Of a stretch of 64,000 bases of DNA, positions 45,190-58,155 are shown in pieces. Position numbers and translations under genes: made by a program. The notes beneath the pieces were generated by a model, which was not told where the DNA came from, made no database searches, and worked only from the letters and a program-made list of their open reading frames with translations. The stretch is from Lunularia cruciata (Eukaryota > Streptophyta > Marchantiopsida > Lunulariales > Lunulariaceae). Each line of letters starts with the position of its first letter. The stretch's first letter is position 1. The stretch spans positions 35,898,001-35,962,000 of the forward strand of contig OX419760.1 of NCBI GenBank assembly GCA_948567375.1. Direction: 5' to 3'.

Positions 45190-46570
45190 CTAGCTCTATG
45201 AATAATCATGAAATTATACTCTTGTAAAATCAGAGCTCATTGTGCAAGCTTCCTTAAAAGCTTGTTGGAATCCATCCGCCAGTTCAATGGTTGTTGATCA
45301 ATGACGAGGGTGAAGAGGTTACCAAAAAGATAACATTGGAAATGTGCAACTACCTAAGCTACTGCCAAGCACTCTTCCTCATCTGACCTATTCTTTATCT
45401 CCACTAAATTTTTGGAGCAACTAGCAATGACCACCACAAACTCATTCCACTCCTCATCTTATTGGGTGAGGATTGCTCCAAGCCCCAACGTACTCCAATC
45501 AATATGAACCTAGAATAATCATCCTTTGATTGATCTCCTAAGAATACGGGCAAATGTCAACCTCTTCTTGAGCTCTATAAAAGCTCTCTCTTGCTCATCT
45601 CCCCATTGCCAGTCATGTGTAAGCTTGGCCAACTTGGTCAAAGCCTTAGCAATTGCACTAAATGCTCTAACATATCAACAATAGAAGTTCACCACCTCAA
45701 GGAATGCTCACATTTTCCTCACATCCATAAGCCAAGGAATACATGCAATAGCCTCTAACTTGGTCTGATGAACATCAAGCCCACCAGATAGATAGTGTGA
45801 TACAAATACTCAACTTGTTTATAGAAGAATCTATACTTCCCAAGATCTAATTTGAATCCATGAGAATTGAATCTCTCAAACACTTCCAACAAATATGTCT
45901 CATGCTCCTCTACAATAATGCTATTGACCAAATACTATATAATGTTATTGACCAAAATGTCACCAATATAGCACTAAGTAAAATGCAAACCCATTAGGAT
46001 CTTGTCCATGACTCTCTGGAACTTGACAAGGGCATTATATTACCCAAATGGTAAGAACCTCCACTAATATAGTACATCCTTGTTGTGAAGATCAGTAGCA
46101 TAAATGTTGTATTGAACTTGTCCTCCTCCTTGATTGGCAATTGATGATATTCTACTGAAAGATCCAAAGTACTAAAGACCTTTGCATACCAAATTACATC
46201 AAAAATCTCCTCTAATGTAGGCATAACATACCAATCAATCATAGTCTATTGGTTGATAGGATAGTAATCTTCACATATTTGCCTATTTGTGTAGCTGCCA
46301 TGCATATCCTTCTTGGCTTGCATCATTGTAGCTGAAGCATACTCTCCATGTAAAATCTCCACCAAACCAGCTCCAAAAATTTCTCTACTCCAGCTTTGAA
46401 TCAAGGTCTCTCTCCATGTCATTATATTTGTATGGACATCAAAAGATTGGTGTCACTAGTCAGCTCAATCCAAATACTTAGACCTTTTAGAGCACCCAAA
46501 TCCTTCATATTGAAGGAAAAAAACTTGTGGAGCTCCTCAAGAACCTCTAAACTCTTTGTCTTTTTATCAA
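45190..46570 (-). pseudogene. Gypsy-M RT and RNase H, copy b
   Basis: From 46330 down, segments MPTLEEIFD, KVFSTLDL and YHQLPIKEEDK match RT of copy a; the thumb, connection and RNase H continue to 45190 with many stops. The RT start and linker reach about 46570, where an unrelated insertion begins. Confidence 0.75.
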
Positions 46571-47734
46571 TGGATGAAAGTGCCATGCTTCAATGTGGGA
46601 AATATCATCTATGGGAAGGTGTGGGATAAAGATCTACTACAAGAATGGCAAATAGTGAGATATCTGTGAGAAGGATCTATTGTAAGCTCTAACATTACAA
46701 GACATGCGGCTAGAGTCACTTGCAAGATGTACGTTAGTGTGGGATGAATCCAATGCATGACGAATTCTCTATGGGATAATACAGTAGTGAAGTAGTTAGG
46801 TAGGCAATTAAGACTAAGGCAACAATTTTGCTATGTGAGAGTTGTAATCTAGTAGAGAAATGAAGAGTTAAGAGCCAATTGGCATTAATAACATTGGCAC
46901 AAGAAGGAGACGACAACCCTTGTAAAAGTAGTGTTAGAGAACAGTAATTATTTTTAGGGTTAGGATTGCTTAACATATAAGTGGGTTTATGCCACTAAGT
47001 GGGGATTTTCCTCCTTGTTTTTTAGTTCACTATTCATCATGAATCCCTTGTACTAGACCTTTCTATTAAAATCCAAGAGTGAGAACCTTGGATTCTTATT
47101 CTATTCTTCAAGGAGAACCTTGTTTGATTGAGTCCATCTCTAGAGGCCATTGAAGGAGCTTGCATAATCATTGGGTCCACAGATTGAAGTCATTTCCTAT
47201 CATGGTTGTCAAAGCTACTCTTTATTACTTCTTATGGATGAATTAAGCAACAATTATTATAACAAAAATCTATTCTATCTACTATGATGATTAAGTGTTG
47301 AGTTCGGTCTTTGGATGATGAATATGTATTGTGTGTATTTGTACTCCTTGCAATGCTCATTATATCTTGGTCTAGATTATAGGGTGTTTTGTAGTACTAC
47401 CCATAGCATTTCACTTCTTACATAGAAGATGACAACCAAGGAAGCCAAAGGGCTCATAGGGGGATAGACATGCAAGTTATTTCTTGGGTTAAGTTTCCAA
47501 GGATGAACCCTATCCCATAGTCAAGCTAAGATCACTATGGAACCTTTTCCCATTGGCTATTACAAGAACTCTCCATGTAGATTGCTATAGGATCTTCTAC
47601 TTATATATTCTTAAAGGAACTCTCACACAGATTGTGATGGGACTTCTACCTGCAATACGTAATAGAACTATCATGTACTCCCACCATCTTGTAGCATCCT
47701 TTATCATCAACAATGGGATTGTCCTAACTTGTTG
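46571..47734. mobile_element. Insertion of about 1.16 kb in Gypsy-M copy b, possibly a solo LTR
   Basis: Gypsy-M matches stop at about 46570 and resume at about 47735 with almost no target loss, so this is an insertion. It has no protein match. Its internal layout (TATA-like AACATATAAGTGGG near 46970, long T-rich segment, no ORF) resembles an LTR, but clear TG...CA ends and a target duplication could not be fixed. Confidence 0.4.
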
Positions 47735-49861
47735 ACACTTCTTCCTCTTGTAAGCTTGGGTCTTATGTTTGGCTTCCAAGTATCCTCTATAATTGATGTA
47801 GAAGTAGAAGACATACTAACTAGCTGCTACACCGGAGCCTTGGGAGCAATATTTTCTTGCTCCCAACTGCTAGAGTCCCCAACTTGAGAGCAAAAAATCT
47901 CCCAGATTTAGCTGCAAGCTTCACTTGTCCTCTAGTAGTGACCCAAGTAGACCAAGGATGTATCTCAAGTAGAACTTGCTCACTTGGATGTACCTCAAGT
48001 AAACCACTCTCACTAGTAGTCATTGGCTAAGTCTCAAGAATACCATGCCCACTCAATCCATTGCCCCACCATCTACTTGAATTGTCTCAATAGGCACAAA
48101 GTTCACAAGTGTTTGAGTGGTGATGCCTATCAAGTGCATCCTAAGTTGCTAAGCCAATCCAAGACTCACAATCTACATCAAATAGTTTAGGTCCATAGCC
48201 TGACCTAACACGGTATATTTGGATGCCTTTGACATTGCTAAAATGGTGGTGTTACCAATATATAAACCCATTTCACACTCTTTCTAATTGGCATTGAGCT
48301 TCCCAAATTATTGTTAATATGAGTACCAAAAAAGAATAAAATCTCCCTCTCAAAATGTATGGGAGATTTGGAAATTCATGAGTGTGGGTAAAGTGGCTCT
48401 TGGGTATCCAACAAAGTTCACCACTACCATAGATGACATATCAACCACTGCCATTGTTTGAGACTAGCACTCAACATCCAAAATGTCATCAACAATCAGA
48501 TGTGATGATCATTGGATACCATCATAGGCATGATGTAGAACCTCCCTAGGTAAGAGGTTCACCTGCCAAAGACAAGGTTGATGAGCCCACAATCCAATTG
48601 TTGTTCCATCTAACTATTGGGAGGAAAATTGCATCTAGGAATTTGTAAGAGTAATGGGAATCCAAATTTGGCTCTGAGATAGAGCAAAAATCATTCCTCA
48701 ATCTAGTGAAAAAAGCATGCATAGAAATTACGCCAAATTTCATGTAGTTTGGTAAATATCTATCCATGTCTTGCAATTGCAAAAGATTTTTATTTTACTC
48801 TTGAATTTTTATCAAGAACTATAAAACAAGAACTATCACATTGTCACGTGACTACCAACTCTACACATATTTATACTCTTGCACTTGAAGACACTTATCT
48901 AGTTCTAGAAACATGTGGTGCATATTGATCCCATATCTAAACCTTAGATTGTTTAGTACCAATTGATACACATCACCTCACTCAATTCCACAAGTAGAGA
49001 GCCATATGAGTAGCCTTCCCACAAGTCTCATGCCAATAAGTCCCAAAGCTTTGCATGCAACTCCCGTAATAGAATCTCATAGCTCCCATAAGACACATTT
49101 GTTAGAACTTCAAGTCAGTGTAACTTCTTTCTAGAACTTTTTTTCCATGATCTTGTTGTCTATGGAAAGCCCTTGAGAAGATGCTTCTAATGAAATAAGT
49201 CATGCACCATTTTCATATGTATTCCCAAAGATATAAGTCTTGATGTGAATTGTCTTTTTGTTCATTCCCATAATGAATCTTGTAATCTGAAGATCTGTCC
49301 GATACTTATACTTCTACACTCCTTATGATAATTATCTCATAGAGTATTCTAGTAATAATCAAACTCCACACTTAACACTAACAATAGGATAGGTCCCATC
49401 CAAGAACATATTGATGTGTAATTGCTACCACTCGTGTGCAAGAATCACCCATCAAAGGGATATTCTCCAAAATGTAGCTAGAGAAATAACTTGATGAACC
49501 TAAAGATGTTTTAGTATCTATAATATCTCCCAAAACATGCTAGAATGGAGATTCTATAGACCCTAACATCCATAAATTACCAAATAAATGAAAATATGTC
49601 TATATAGATCTTGCACCACCAGCAAGGAAATATTTAATGGTAGGATCTTCTTGGAACCCTTAACTACTAAAATGGTAATAACTGAGGATACTAATAGGCC
49701 AATTGGGCAGTATGATGTAGAGATGGCAATTTCATCTCTCTCCACATGCAAGTACCCTTGAACCCTATGCCTCCATATAGTACTGCAACTAGTCCAATGA
49801 TGATCCCACCAAACAACTTTAATAGGCATACTTCCTTTGTTGGATATTACCAAGCAATAAG
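47735..49861 (-). pseudogene. Gypsy-M DNA methyltransferase, copy b, with an internal insertion
   Basis: The - strand repeats the copy-a methyltransferase from just before motif I (49861) to past motif X. LENIPLMGDS (motif VI, about 49450) and the following TRVVA are clear, as is the motif X area near 48200. The catalytic Pro-Cys-Gln region is deleted by about 4 nt near 49565, and motif I has lost its Gly-x-Gly. About 0.76 kb without Gypsy-M similarity (48620-49385) interrupts the domain at the motif VIII region. Confidence 0.78.
48620..49385. other. Unassigned insertion inside the copy-b methyltransferase
   Basis: Copy-a similarity is lost between these approximate limits and continues on both sides. 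The segment is AT-rich, without a recognisable ORF; ends and target duplication not resolved. Confidence 0.4.
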
Positions 49862-50452
49862 TGTGCTATTCTCAGGACAAGAGAACCTCCAAGAGAAACC
49901 TAAAAGAAGAAACACAAAGCTTTGCACTCAAAAATCTAATGCCCCAAAGGAGTACCTTGTCTTTATTATGTAGCAAAAAGGATTCCCTCAAAGGAAGCTC
50001 CACCTTGGATCAGATATATGGATTGGTGACATGTCAATAAGATCTACCCTTATATTATTTGCATGCATGGATGACATGTTGGTTTTGGTCCTATCTGGTT
50101 GGTCAAATAAGCTTTGACTAGATGAATCTTTAGGGAATCTTCCTATAAGAATCTCATAATTGCATAGGTGAGGTACCATTGGAAAACTCTTAACAAGACA
50201 AATAGGGGGGAGTGAATGGCAACCTTTTTCTTCCTTGGGGGAATATCTTGCACATTTTTTAGGCCTAACTCATCAATTTAGGCTATTGAAATAGGCTCTA
50301 AAGTTTTTAGGCTACTTTTGACTCTATTGGTAGAAGTACTCTTTTGGTTATACCTCTATTTGATCTAATTATTTTATCATATATAACATCCTTCCAAATG
50401 TTACCAAGCCAATTTTCACCTCTAGATAATATATCTAGCTATTGGTATTACA
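49862..50452 (-). repeat. Gypsy-C LTR, isolated copy
   Basis: TGTGCTATTCTCAGGAC to TTGGTATTACA, matching the Gypsy-C LTR over most of its length with internal deletions (591 bp). Left flank is Gypsy-M copy b, right flank is a Gypsy-H LTR, so the near match of the 5-bp flanks (ATAAG, ATATG) may be chance. Confidence 0.75.
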
Positions 50453-51115
50453 ATATGCCAAGTTGACGGCTAGCTTAGCTTGCATTCCAAGAAAGTGGGC
50501 TTCAAGGGTGAATCTTTTTGGAAGCTTTATATCTAAATAGCCTATAAATATCAAGTTCAAAGTTTGTGCTATGCATTTGGAGTTTCCTTCAATTGAGAGT
50601 TTCAATGTGATCTTCCATTTTGATCTCCCATTCTCCTATTTCTCTTCTTGATCTTTTACATTAATATTAGAGAAATAATGAGATGGATAGAATATATGGA
50701 CCACCAAATTAATCTCTTCCCAACCCTTGGGATTCTTGTATCCATTTTCTACCAAAGCACCATTTCTAGCATTTCATCACCTCCCACTTTGGCCAAGACT
50801 TTATGGATACAATCACCTTGTCTAATGAACCATTTATCCTTTCTATTATAATTTATGGAGAGTGGTGGACATCTTACATTGATGTATTAACCTAGATAAT
50901 TCCAATTAGATAATTGGTAGAGTAGTGGTTATGATAGCAATGCACAAAGTTATCATTGCTATGTAGCAAAAAATTAAGCATCTTAATCAATTGTTGGAAG
51001 AGAAAGATAATGATTATCAATGATAAGAGCAATTGGAGAGAGCAATATTTCAAGAAGGAGAAGATAGGGTTTAATTCACAAAACCACAAGTATTTGAAGG
51101 CAAGAATCTACCATG
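50453..51115 (+). mobile_element. Gypsy-H 5' fragment (partial LTR, decayed primer site, gag start)
   Basis: ATGCCAAGTTGACGG...TCTTTTACA (50453-50660) is the 3' part of a Gypsy-H LTR on the + strand. Behind it TTAATATTAGAGA is a primer-binding site with C-to-T changes. The leader and first gag part follow copy H to AGGCAAGAATCT near 51110. Confidence 0.75.
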
Positions 51116-51489
51116 TATAGTAAATTCAATTTGCATTCTTTTGAGACAACTTTGGATAGGAATAGGATATCTTTTAGACATTGCAATGCTTCCTCATCAA
51201 AATCTAAATTTTATAGTCCTTTGCTGATTGGTGATTCTTTAGTCAATTCTCCATTTACCTACCAAATCTACGGATTGGTTTCCTATCATTGTCAAGGTCA
51301 TCTTGATCTTGAGGTAGTCACTTTCTTTACACATACTTTTTGGATTGGCTAACCCAAGGAAAGGTTGTTACAGGTTCTTTGGGTTGGGTTGCATATCCCA
51401 ATACTAAGTCCTCTATCTTTGGCTTCATACTTCCATCTACCCAACCCAAGTCCTTTTGACATAATTTAAATTTAGATCTAGAGATTTTA
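51116..51489. other. Unassigned sequence between two retroelement fragments
   Basis: No match to the element families in the window and no supported ORF. Confidence 0.35.
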
Positions 51490-53110
51490 AATCTCTAGGG
51501 ATGGTTCTACACAATACATCACATTTGGGGAGCTTGTTGTTCAGATTCAACATGGTCATCTGATTGATAGCTCTATAGAGAGCTTAGGCCATTGCGATAG
51601 TAGTTGAGGCATATGATGTGTTAGTTAGAGGAGCAGTGTTATACCCCATGGGTTTCAATATTGACTATTAGGAGGAGATAGCTTCCTATAGACCATGTTG
51701 GCAATCAAGTGAGGGATATGTATGTTGCCTACCAATACAATTTAGTAGTGGTACTCTTAGCTCACTATAGTTTGGAACCATGGTGGCATCAATTTCAACT
51801 TTCAGTGGTTTTGTTACTTGGCTTGGTGACTTATTGGGAGGGAGCACCCATGTAGAGGATACTCCAATACCAGAGGAGATCACTCAAATTTAGAGTACAA
51901 GTGGGATCATTCCATCCACCTTGGATGTTCCATTGTGGAGTTCAAAGGAAGCATTGTAGCAACATGTAGATTGGTTGGTACAATAGGCTTAGAGTGGAGC
52001 CTTTATACTACCAAGAGACCAGTGTGAGGATGAGCCTCTAGAGTCAATTACCTTGACACCTCTGGATACCACATTCATTGCTTGGTAGTATCTAGTAGAG
52101 GGAGTATGTCTATTGGAGTTGTTCAATGGGAGTAGCACTAGACTAGTTGTGGTACTACATGCAGGTATTGAATACAAAGGTACTTGTATGTGGAGAGAGA
52201 CAAGACTGCTAGGTGAGTCTCTCTACATCATGTGGCATACTTGGCTTATTGGTATCCTAAGTCATTACCAATGTCAATAGTCAAGGGTTACCAAAAGACC
52301 CTACGAACATGCCGTTCCTTGCTAGGAGCATAGGATCTAGAAACATGGGCCCATTCATTTGGTGATTTTTGGATGGCCACGTCAGGGATATACACATGTT
52401 GGCCAAGGTTTGGGTCTTTAGGATCCCCATTTTGGTGTGTTTGGGAGATAGTACGGATACTATGACATCTCTAGGTTCATCAATCCATTTCTCCAGCTTA
52501 CATTTTGGAGAATGTTCCTTTCATGGGTGATTCTTACACTCGAGTGGTGGCAAGTACACATCAGGTCCATTCTTGGATGGGCCTACAGTGTTGTTAGATG
52601 TAGCCAAAGGGGGATCACAAGCTCATTGTTTTCATCTTTGGTGGACAAACCTCCTACCTAGAGAGGTTCTATAGTGTGCTTTGTGATGGGATTCAACGAC
52701 TAGACCACCTCATTGTTGATGATATCTTGGATGTTGGGTGTCAATCTCAAATGGTGGTAGTGGCTGATAAGTCACCATTGGTAATGGTAAACCTAGATGG
52801 ATAGCCCAAGCTACTTTTCCCACACTTATGAGTTTCCCAAGCTCTCATGCTTTTTGAGAGTGAGGTCTTAGACTTGTTTGGGATTCATAGTTATAGTAGT
52901 TGGTGGAGCCTAATGCCAATAGGAGGGAGCGGGTGATGGGCTCTTGCACCAATATTACCATTATTCTAGTAGTATTAGAGGCATACAAGCATTAGGTTAG
53001 GCTATGGACCTAAACTGTTTGACTTGGATTGTGAGCCTTGGCTTGGTAGAGCAACATAAAGATGCACTTGATAGGTATCACCACTTGGGCACTTGTGGGC
53101 TTTGTGCCTA
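51490..53110 (+). pseudogene. Gypsy-M protease end and DNA methyltransferase, copy c
   Basis: Readable motifs are VCLLELFNGSSTRLVVVL (motif I without its Gly-x-Gly), HGPIHLVIFGWPRQGYTH (motif IV with the catalytic Cys codon changed to CGT, 52380-52382), LENVPFMGDSYTRVVA (motif VI, about 52505-52552) and AMDLNCLTWIVSLGLVEQ (motif X, 53001-53054). Frameshifts and stops are frequent. The upstream protease segment VLYPMGFNIDY is present at about 51640. This confirms that the methyltransferase belongs to the family and was not a one-off capture in copy a. Confidence 0.82.
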
Positions 53111-53419
53111 TCAAGACAATTCAAGCATATGTTGGGGGCAATGGATCAAGTGGATAGGGTATTCTTGGGATACAATCAATGGCTACTAGTGAGAGTGGTC
53201 TACTTGGAGTCCCATCCAAGTGAACATTGTCTACTTGGATTACACCCTTGGTCTACTTAGGATGCAGCTAGAGGACGTATGGAGCTTGCAGCAAGATTGG
53301 ATGAGTTTTTCATATGGAGGTTAGGACCTCTAGTGGTTGGGAGCATGATGTTACTACTCCCAAGGGCCCAATGTAGCAGCTAGTCAGTACATCTTCCACT
53401 CATATGATAGTTACAGAGG

Positions 53420-54870
53420 ATACTTGGGAGCCTGATATAGGACCCAAGCTTACATGAGGGAAAAGAGAAAGAGTTTGGTGGTTCTTGAGGAGCTGCACAA
53501 GTTGTTTTGCCTTCAATGTGAAGGATTTAGATACTTTGAATGGACCTAGTATTTGGATTGAGCTAACTAGCAATACACCAATTTTTTGACATCTCTACAG
53601 ATACAATGACATGGAAAGAGCATTGATTTAGAGCTAGAGTAGAGACCTTTTTGAGGTTGGTTTGGTGGAGATTTCACATGGAGAGTATGCATCAACTACA
53701 ATGATGTCAGCCAAGAAGGATATGCATGGAAACTACACAAATAGGCAGATGTGTGGAGATTACCGTCCTATCAACCAATAGAATATGGTTGATTGGTATG
53801 CCATGCCTACAACAAAGAAGATCCCTGATGAGATTGGGCATGCAAAGGTCTTTAGTACTTTGAATCTTCAAGCCGGATATGTTAGTTACTGATCAAGGAA
53901 GAGGATAAGTCCAAGATAGCATTTTGGGCTATTGATCCTCATAGCAAGGATATCTTATATAAGTGGAGATTCTTACCATTTGGGGTAAAGAACACTCTTA
54001 CCAAGTTGTAGAGTGTCATGGATAGGATCCTAGCTAGATTGGATTTTTCTTGGTGCTATATTGATGACATTTTAGTCTATAGCACTACTATGGAGGAGCA
54101 TGAAAGACATTTGTTGGAGGTGTTTGCGAGATTAAGATCTCATGGACTCAAATTACATCTTGGGAAGTGTAGATTTTTCCATGAGCAAGTTGAGTATTTG
54201 GGTCACACTATCTACCTTGGAGGACTTGGTGTTCAACAGACCAAGGTGGAGGCTATTGCATGTATTCCTCGGCCTATGGATGTGAGTAAAGTGCAAGCAT
54301 TCCTTGGGTTGGCAAACTTCTATTGCCATTATGTTAGAGGATTTAATGCCATTGCCAAGGCCTTGACAAAGCTGACCAAGATTACATAAGAGTGGTGTTG
54401 GAGAGTGAGCAGGAGAGAGCTTTACTAGAGCTCAAGGAGAAGTTGATATTTGCCCCTATTTTGAGGAGACCGATCAAAAAGATGACCATCTCAAGTTCAC
54501 ACTAATTGGAGTATGTTGGGCCTTGGAGCAATGCTCACCTAGCATGATGATGAGGAGAAGGAGTTTGTGGTGGCCTATGCTAGTCACTCCAAAAATTCAG
54601 CAAGGGTGAAGTATAGTTCATATGAGGGAGAGTGCTTGGCATCAGTATGGGCAGTAGCACATTTTTTATGTTACCTATTTGGTAACCCTTTACTCTTATC
54701 ATTGATCATTAGCCACTAAAGTGGTTGATGGAGTCCGACAAGCTTTCAAGGAAGCTTGCATGATGGGCTTTGATTTTATAAGAGTATGATCTCACAATTA
54801 TTCATAGATTTGGAGTGATGAACCGTGATGCAGATGGGTTGAGTAGAAACCCATATCCCAGCTAGTAGGA
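53420..54870 (+). pseudogene. Gypsy-M reverse transcriptase and RNase H, copy c
   Basis: RT shows DYRPINQ-like, SWCYIDDILVYST (about 54048-54087, both Asp kept) and EHERHLLEVFARLRSHGLKLH, VEYLGHTIYLGGLGVQQTK and VQAFLGLANFY in a clean 123-codon stretch (54018-54389). RNase H continues to WLMESDKLSRKLA near 54760 with stops and a deletion near 54400. Confidence 0.85.
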
Positions 54871-55327
54871 TCATACCAGAGCACATTGGCATGGTGAGAC
54901 AGATGAGGAGATGGTCCCAAGTTGGCATGCATCTACCTTTCTTTGTATATTTTTTGAGGCTTTGGTGGTATCTCTCTCAGTGCATACATGAAGAGTTATT
55001 GAGGTCATAGTTCTTAAGAGTGGAGATAGTGGTATAGTTCAACAAGACATTCATGAAGATGTCTTAGTGATGGACTATCTTTGCACTGGTATTGTGGATG
55101 GCCTAGTTGGGCCCAAGGAGAGAGACCGTGTTCTTCAATGAGCCAAACAGTTCAAATTGGAGTGCACTTTCTTTGTGTATGGGAGGATGGTAGAGTGTGA
55201 GTAGTACCACTTCCATCTTAGAGACCACAGTTGGTCCATCATGTTCATGAGGAGCTAGGACATTTCAGAGTAAATTGTACATATAGATTACTCAAGAGTC
55301 ATTATTGGTGGCGTGGTATGCAGACCA

Positions 55328-58155
55328 ATGTGAAAAATGTGTATCCCTTGCCTCAAATGGATGACTTGTTGGATCAATTAAATGTAGCATGATATTTCTC
55401 AAAGTTGGATCTTTGAAGCAATTATGGGTAAATATTCATTGATAAGGAGGAATATGCAAAAGACTACCTTTTGCACAAGGTATGGGCATTTTGAATGGAG
55501 AGTTTTACATTTTAGGTTTACTAATGCTTTGGTAATTTTCATGGATCAAATGCATCAGGTGTTGGAGGAGCTATTGAATTAATGTGTGATAGTGTTCTTG
55601 GATGATATTCTAATTTTCAATAACATGGAAGCAGAACATTGGAACCACATATGAGAAGTCCTAAGATGACTATGAAAATGGGAGTCCCATTGCAACAAGT
55701 CCAAGTGTGCCTTTTAGCATTAGGAGTTACCTTCTTGAGTCATATGGTCTCAATGGGAGGACCAAGATGGAAGAGGAGAAAATTAAGGCCATTACTGATT
55801 GGCCTACTCCTAAGGATGCCATAGAAGTTTGGGCATTTCATGGATTGGTGATTTTTTACCAATGGTTCATCCACTTTTGCTCATCTGGCTATACCATTGA
55901 TTGATCTCTTGGACAAGAAATCAAGCTTTGAGTGGACTGCCCAACAAGAAGAAACATTCAAGAAACTAAAAGATATGGTATCTTCACAACCCATCTTCCA
56001 ACCATATGATCCTCAACTACCTTGAATGGTTTATTTCAATGCTTCTACCTTTGAAATTGGAGCCATGTTGCAACAAGAATGTCCAAATGGACTCAATCTC
56101 ATTGCCTTTGTATCTCAATGACTAAATGCAATAAAAATAAATTATTTTGCCCAAGATCAAGAACAACTTACAATGGTATATAAGGTTAAGGTGTGGTGAT
56201 ATTACCTCTTGAAGAAACAAGTGATAATGCAAATTGATCATAAACCTTTGTTGTAGACGTTACATTTGGAGCAAATGAAGAATTGATATCATTGATGGGA
56301 GGAAAAACTACAAATTTTTGATATCCAAATTGAGTACAAACCCAAGAAGTTCTATGTTATTCTTGATGCCTTGTCACAACAACCTGATTTGAAGATTCTT
56401 CCTACATCTTTCTTAATAGTAGCAATAATTATTGTGTTTGTAGAGTCAAAGGTACATATGGAGTTCAAGATTGCTTGACAAGAAGATCACTTCCTTCACA
56501 TGACACATATGACAAGGAGTAAAACACCTTTTTGTTCAAGGATGGCCTTCTATTTTGATCAAATCAGATGTATGTTTTAGCTATGAGACTACCTATTATT
56601 GGTCATATGGGAAAGGACACCCTGCAAAGTCAATGTTAGTGGCCAAACATAACATGAGAAGTTCAAGAGTTTCTCCAATCTTGTGAGAGTTGCCAATGCA
56701 ACAAGACTAACAAACAAAACCTAGTAGATCACTCCAACCACTCCCAATTGCATCTATTCAATGTAAGCTTAGATCTCATCAGGTCTTTCCAAAGACAGAC
56801 CAAGGCAATACAGAAATTATGATCTATGTTGATAAGCTTAGCAAGCAGATTCACTTGGCAACTATTATGGATATCATAGATGCTCCAATGTTAGTAATAT
56901 CTACTTTGATAATGGTCTTCAAGCATCATGGGATGCCAAGGATTCTTATCTTTGATTGTGATCCTTGCTTCATTAGTAAATTTTAGCAAGAAATTTTCAA
57001 GCTCCTTGGCACTAAGCTGTCCTGGTCTATAGCCTATTATTGATGGGCAAACCAAACAATCCAATTTCATCTTGGAAGATATGCTATGTACCTTTGTCAA
57101 TGTTCATTACAACAATTAGAATACTTGTCTTGCGGTTGTTGAGTTTGGTTACAATAACTCCCAACATGCAAGTACTAGATTCTCTCTTTTCTTCCATAAT
57201 TATGGGCAAGATACAATTGTTCTAGATTCTCTAAGTCCTTACACCAAGCCAATTTTCATCTCCTTGTTGCTCAAGAAAAAAACAATATGTTGATCAACAT
57301 TGTTGCAATCTCACCTTTCACATAGGTAATAAGGTTATGTTCTCCCCTACTAACCCTCCTCTAACTTTTGACACCCAGGTTTGAAAAAATCACTCCTAAT
57401 TAGATTGGTCAATTTGATATTATTCAAGTCATTTCTCTTGTTGCTTATAAAATTTGTAGTTCTTGTTCATATGAAGATTTATCTTATTCTCCATATCTCA
57501 AAATTAAAACCCTTTGTTTCAAACTAAACTTCCTTCTCTACTCATATCCATCTTCCTCCTCCAATGTTTTTTAATGATCATGAAGAATACAAAGTTCATT
57601 GTATCTTTGCATGTTGTGACATCCAACATGACCGCCAATGACACACTAAATATAAAATCCTTTGGACAGTGTATCCTCTTCATGATGCCACATGAGAGCC
57701 TTGTTCTCATCTCCAAAATACACAAGTGCTATCCAAGAATTCAAAGAGTCCATGGCAACAAGGATGTTACCTACTAGCAATGGAGAATATATAGCAATAT
57801 AGAATTAGCAAAAGAGTTAATAGAATCAACTACATATAGCAAAAAGGAGGTAGAAATAGCATAACCTAAGAAATCTAAGATTGTGCTAGAAGCATCTATG
57901 AAGCTTTGGGTGAGAAGCTTTTAGGAATTTTCCATGGATTGAATAACTTGTATGCCAAGTTGACGGCCAGCTTAGCTTGCACTCCAAGAATAGGTCTTTG
58001 GGAGGGAAGATCTTGAGAACCTTGTACATAAGTAGCCTGTAAATACTAAGGCCAAAGCTCATGCTAGGCATTTGGATTTTCTCACAATTGAGAAATCCAA
58101 TATGACCTTCCATTCTGATATTCTATTCTCCTATTTCTCTCCTTAGTCTTTTAGA
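55328..58155 (+). mobile_element. Gypsy-H fragment (RT to 3' LTR) inside Gypsy-M copy c
   Basis: It begins in RT (KNVYPLPQMDDLLDQLN at about 55330) and runs through a VFLDDILIF box (55593-55620), RNase H, integrase (CESCQCNKT near 56690; DGQTKQSN near 57047) and a chromodomain remnant (HDATWE-like, about 57670) to an LTR at about 57790-58155 ending CTTTTAGA. The 5' half is missing. Heavy decay, many stops. Confidence 0.82.
57790..58155 (+). repeat. Gypsy-H LTR (fragment copy)
   Basis: It matches the Gypsy-H LTR in opposite orientation to the 39.6-kb copy (GAAGCATCTATGAAGCTTTGG, ATGCCAAGTTGACGG, TCTCCTTAGTCTTTTAGA). The GAA/TTC array is partly eroded. Confidence 0.72.

Larger units (their letters stand above)
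37190..49861 (-). mobile_element. Gypsy-M copy b, split by Gypsy-H and two smaller insertions
   Basis: On the - strand, segments equivalent to copy a positions from about 1549 to the LTR appear in order. These are methyltransferase and linker (49861-47735), RT and RNase H (46570-45190), integrase and PHD (39601-37913), and the LTR (37759 to about 37190). Breaks in between are Gypsy-H (39602-45189) and two insertions (about 46570-47735 and 48620-49385). The 5' part ends where a Gypsy-C LTR begins at 49862. Decay is heavier than in copy a. Confidence 0.85.

Noticed and set aside
49857-50457. Solo Gypsy-C LTR with target duplication ATAAG/ATATG
   Set aside because: The two flanks belong to different elements (Gypsy-M and Gypsy-H), so the near match of five bases does not prove a simple insertion.
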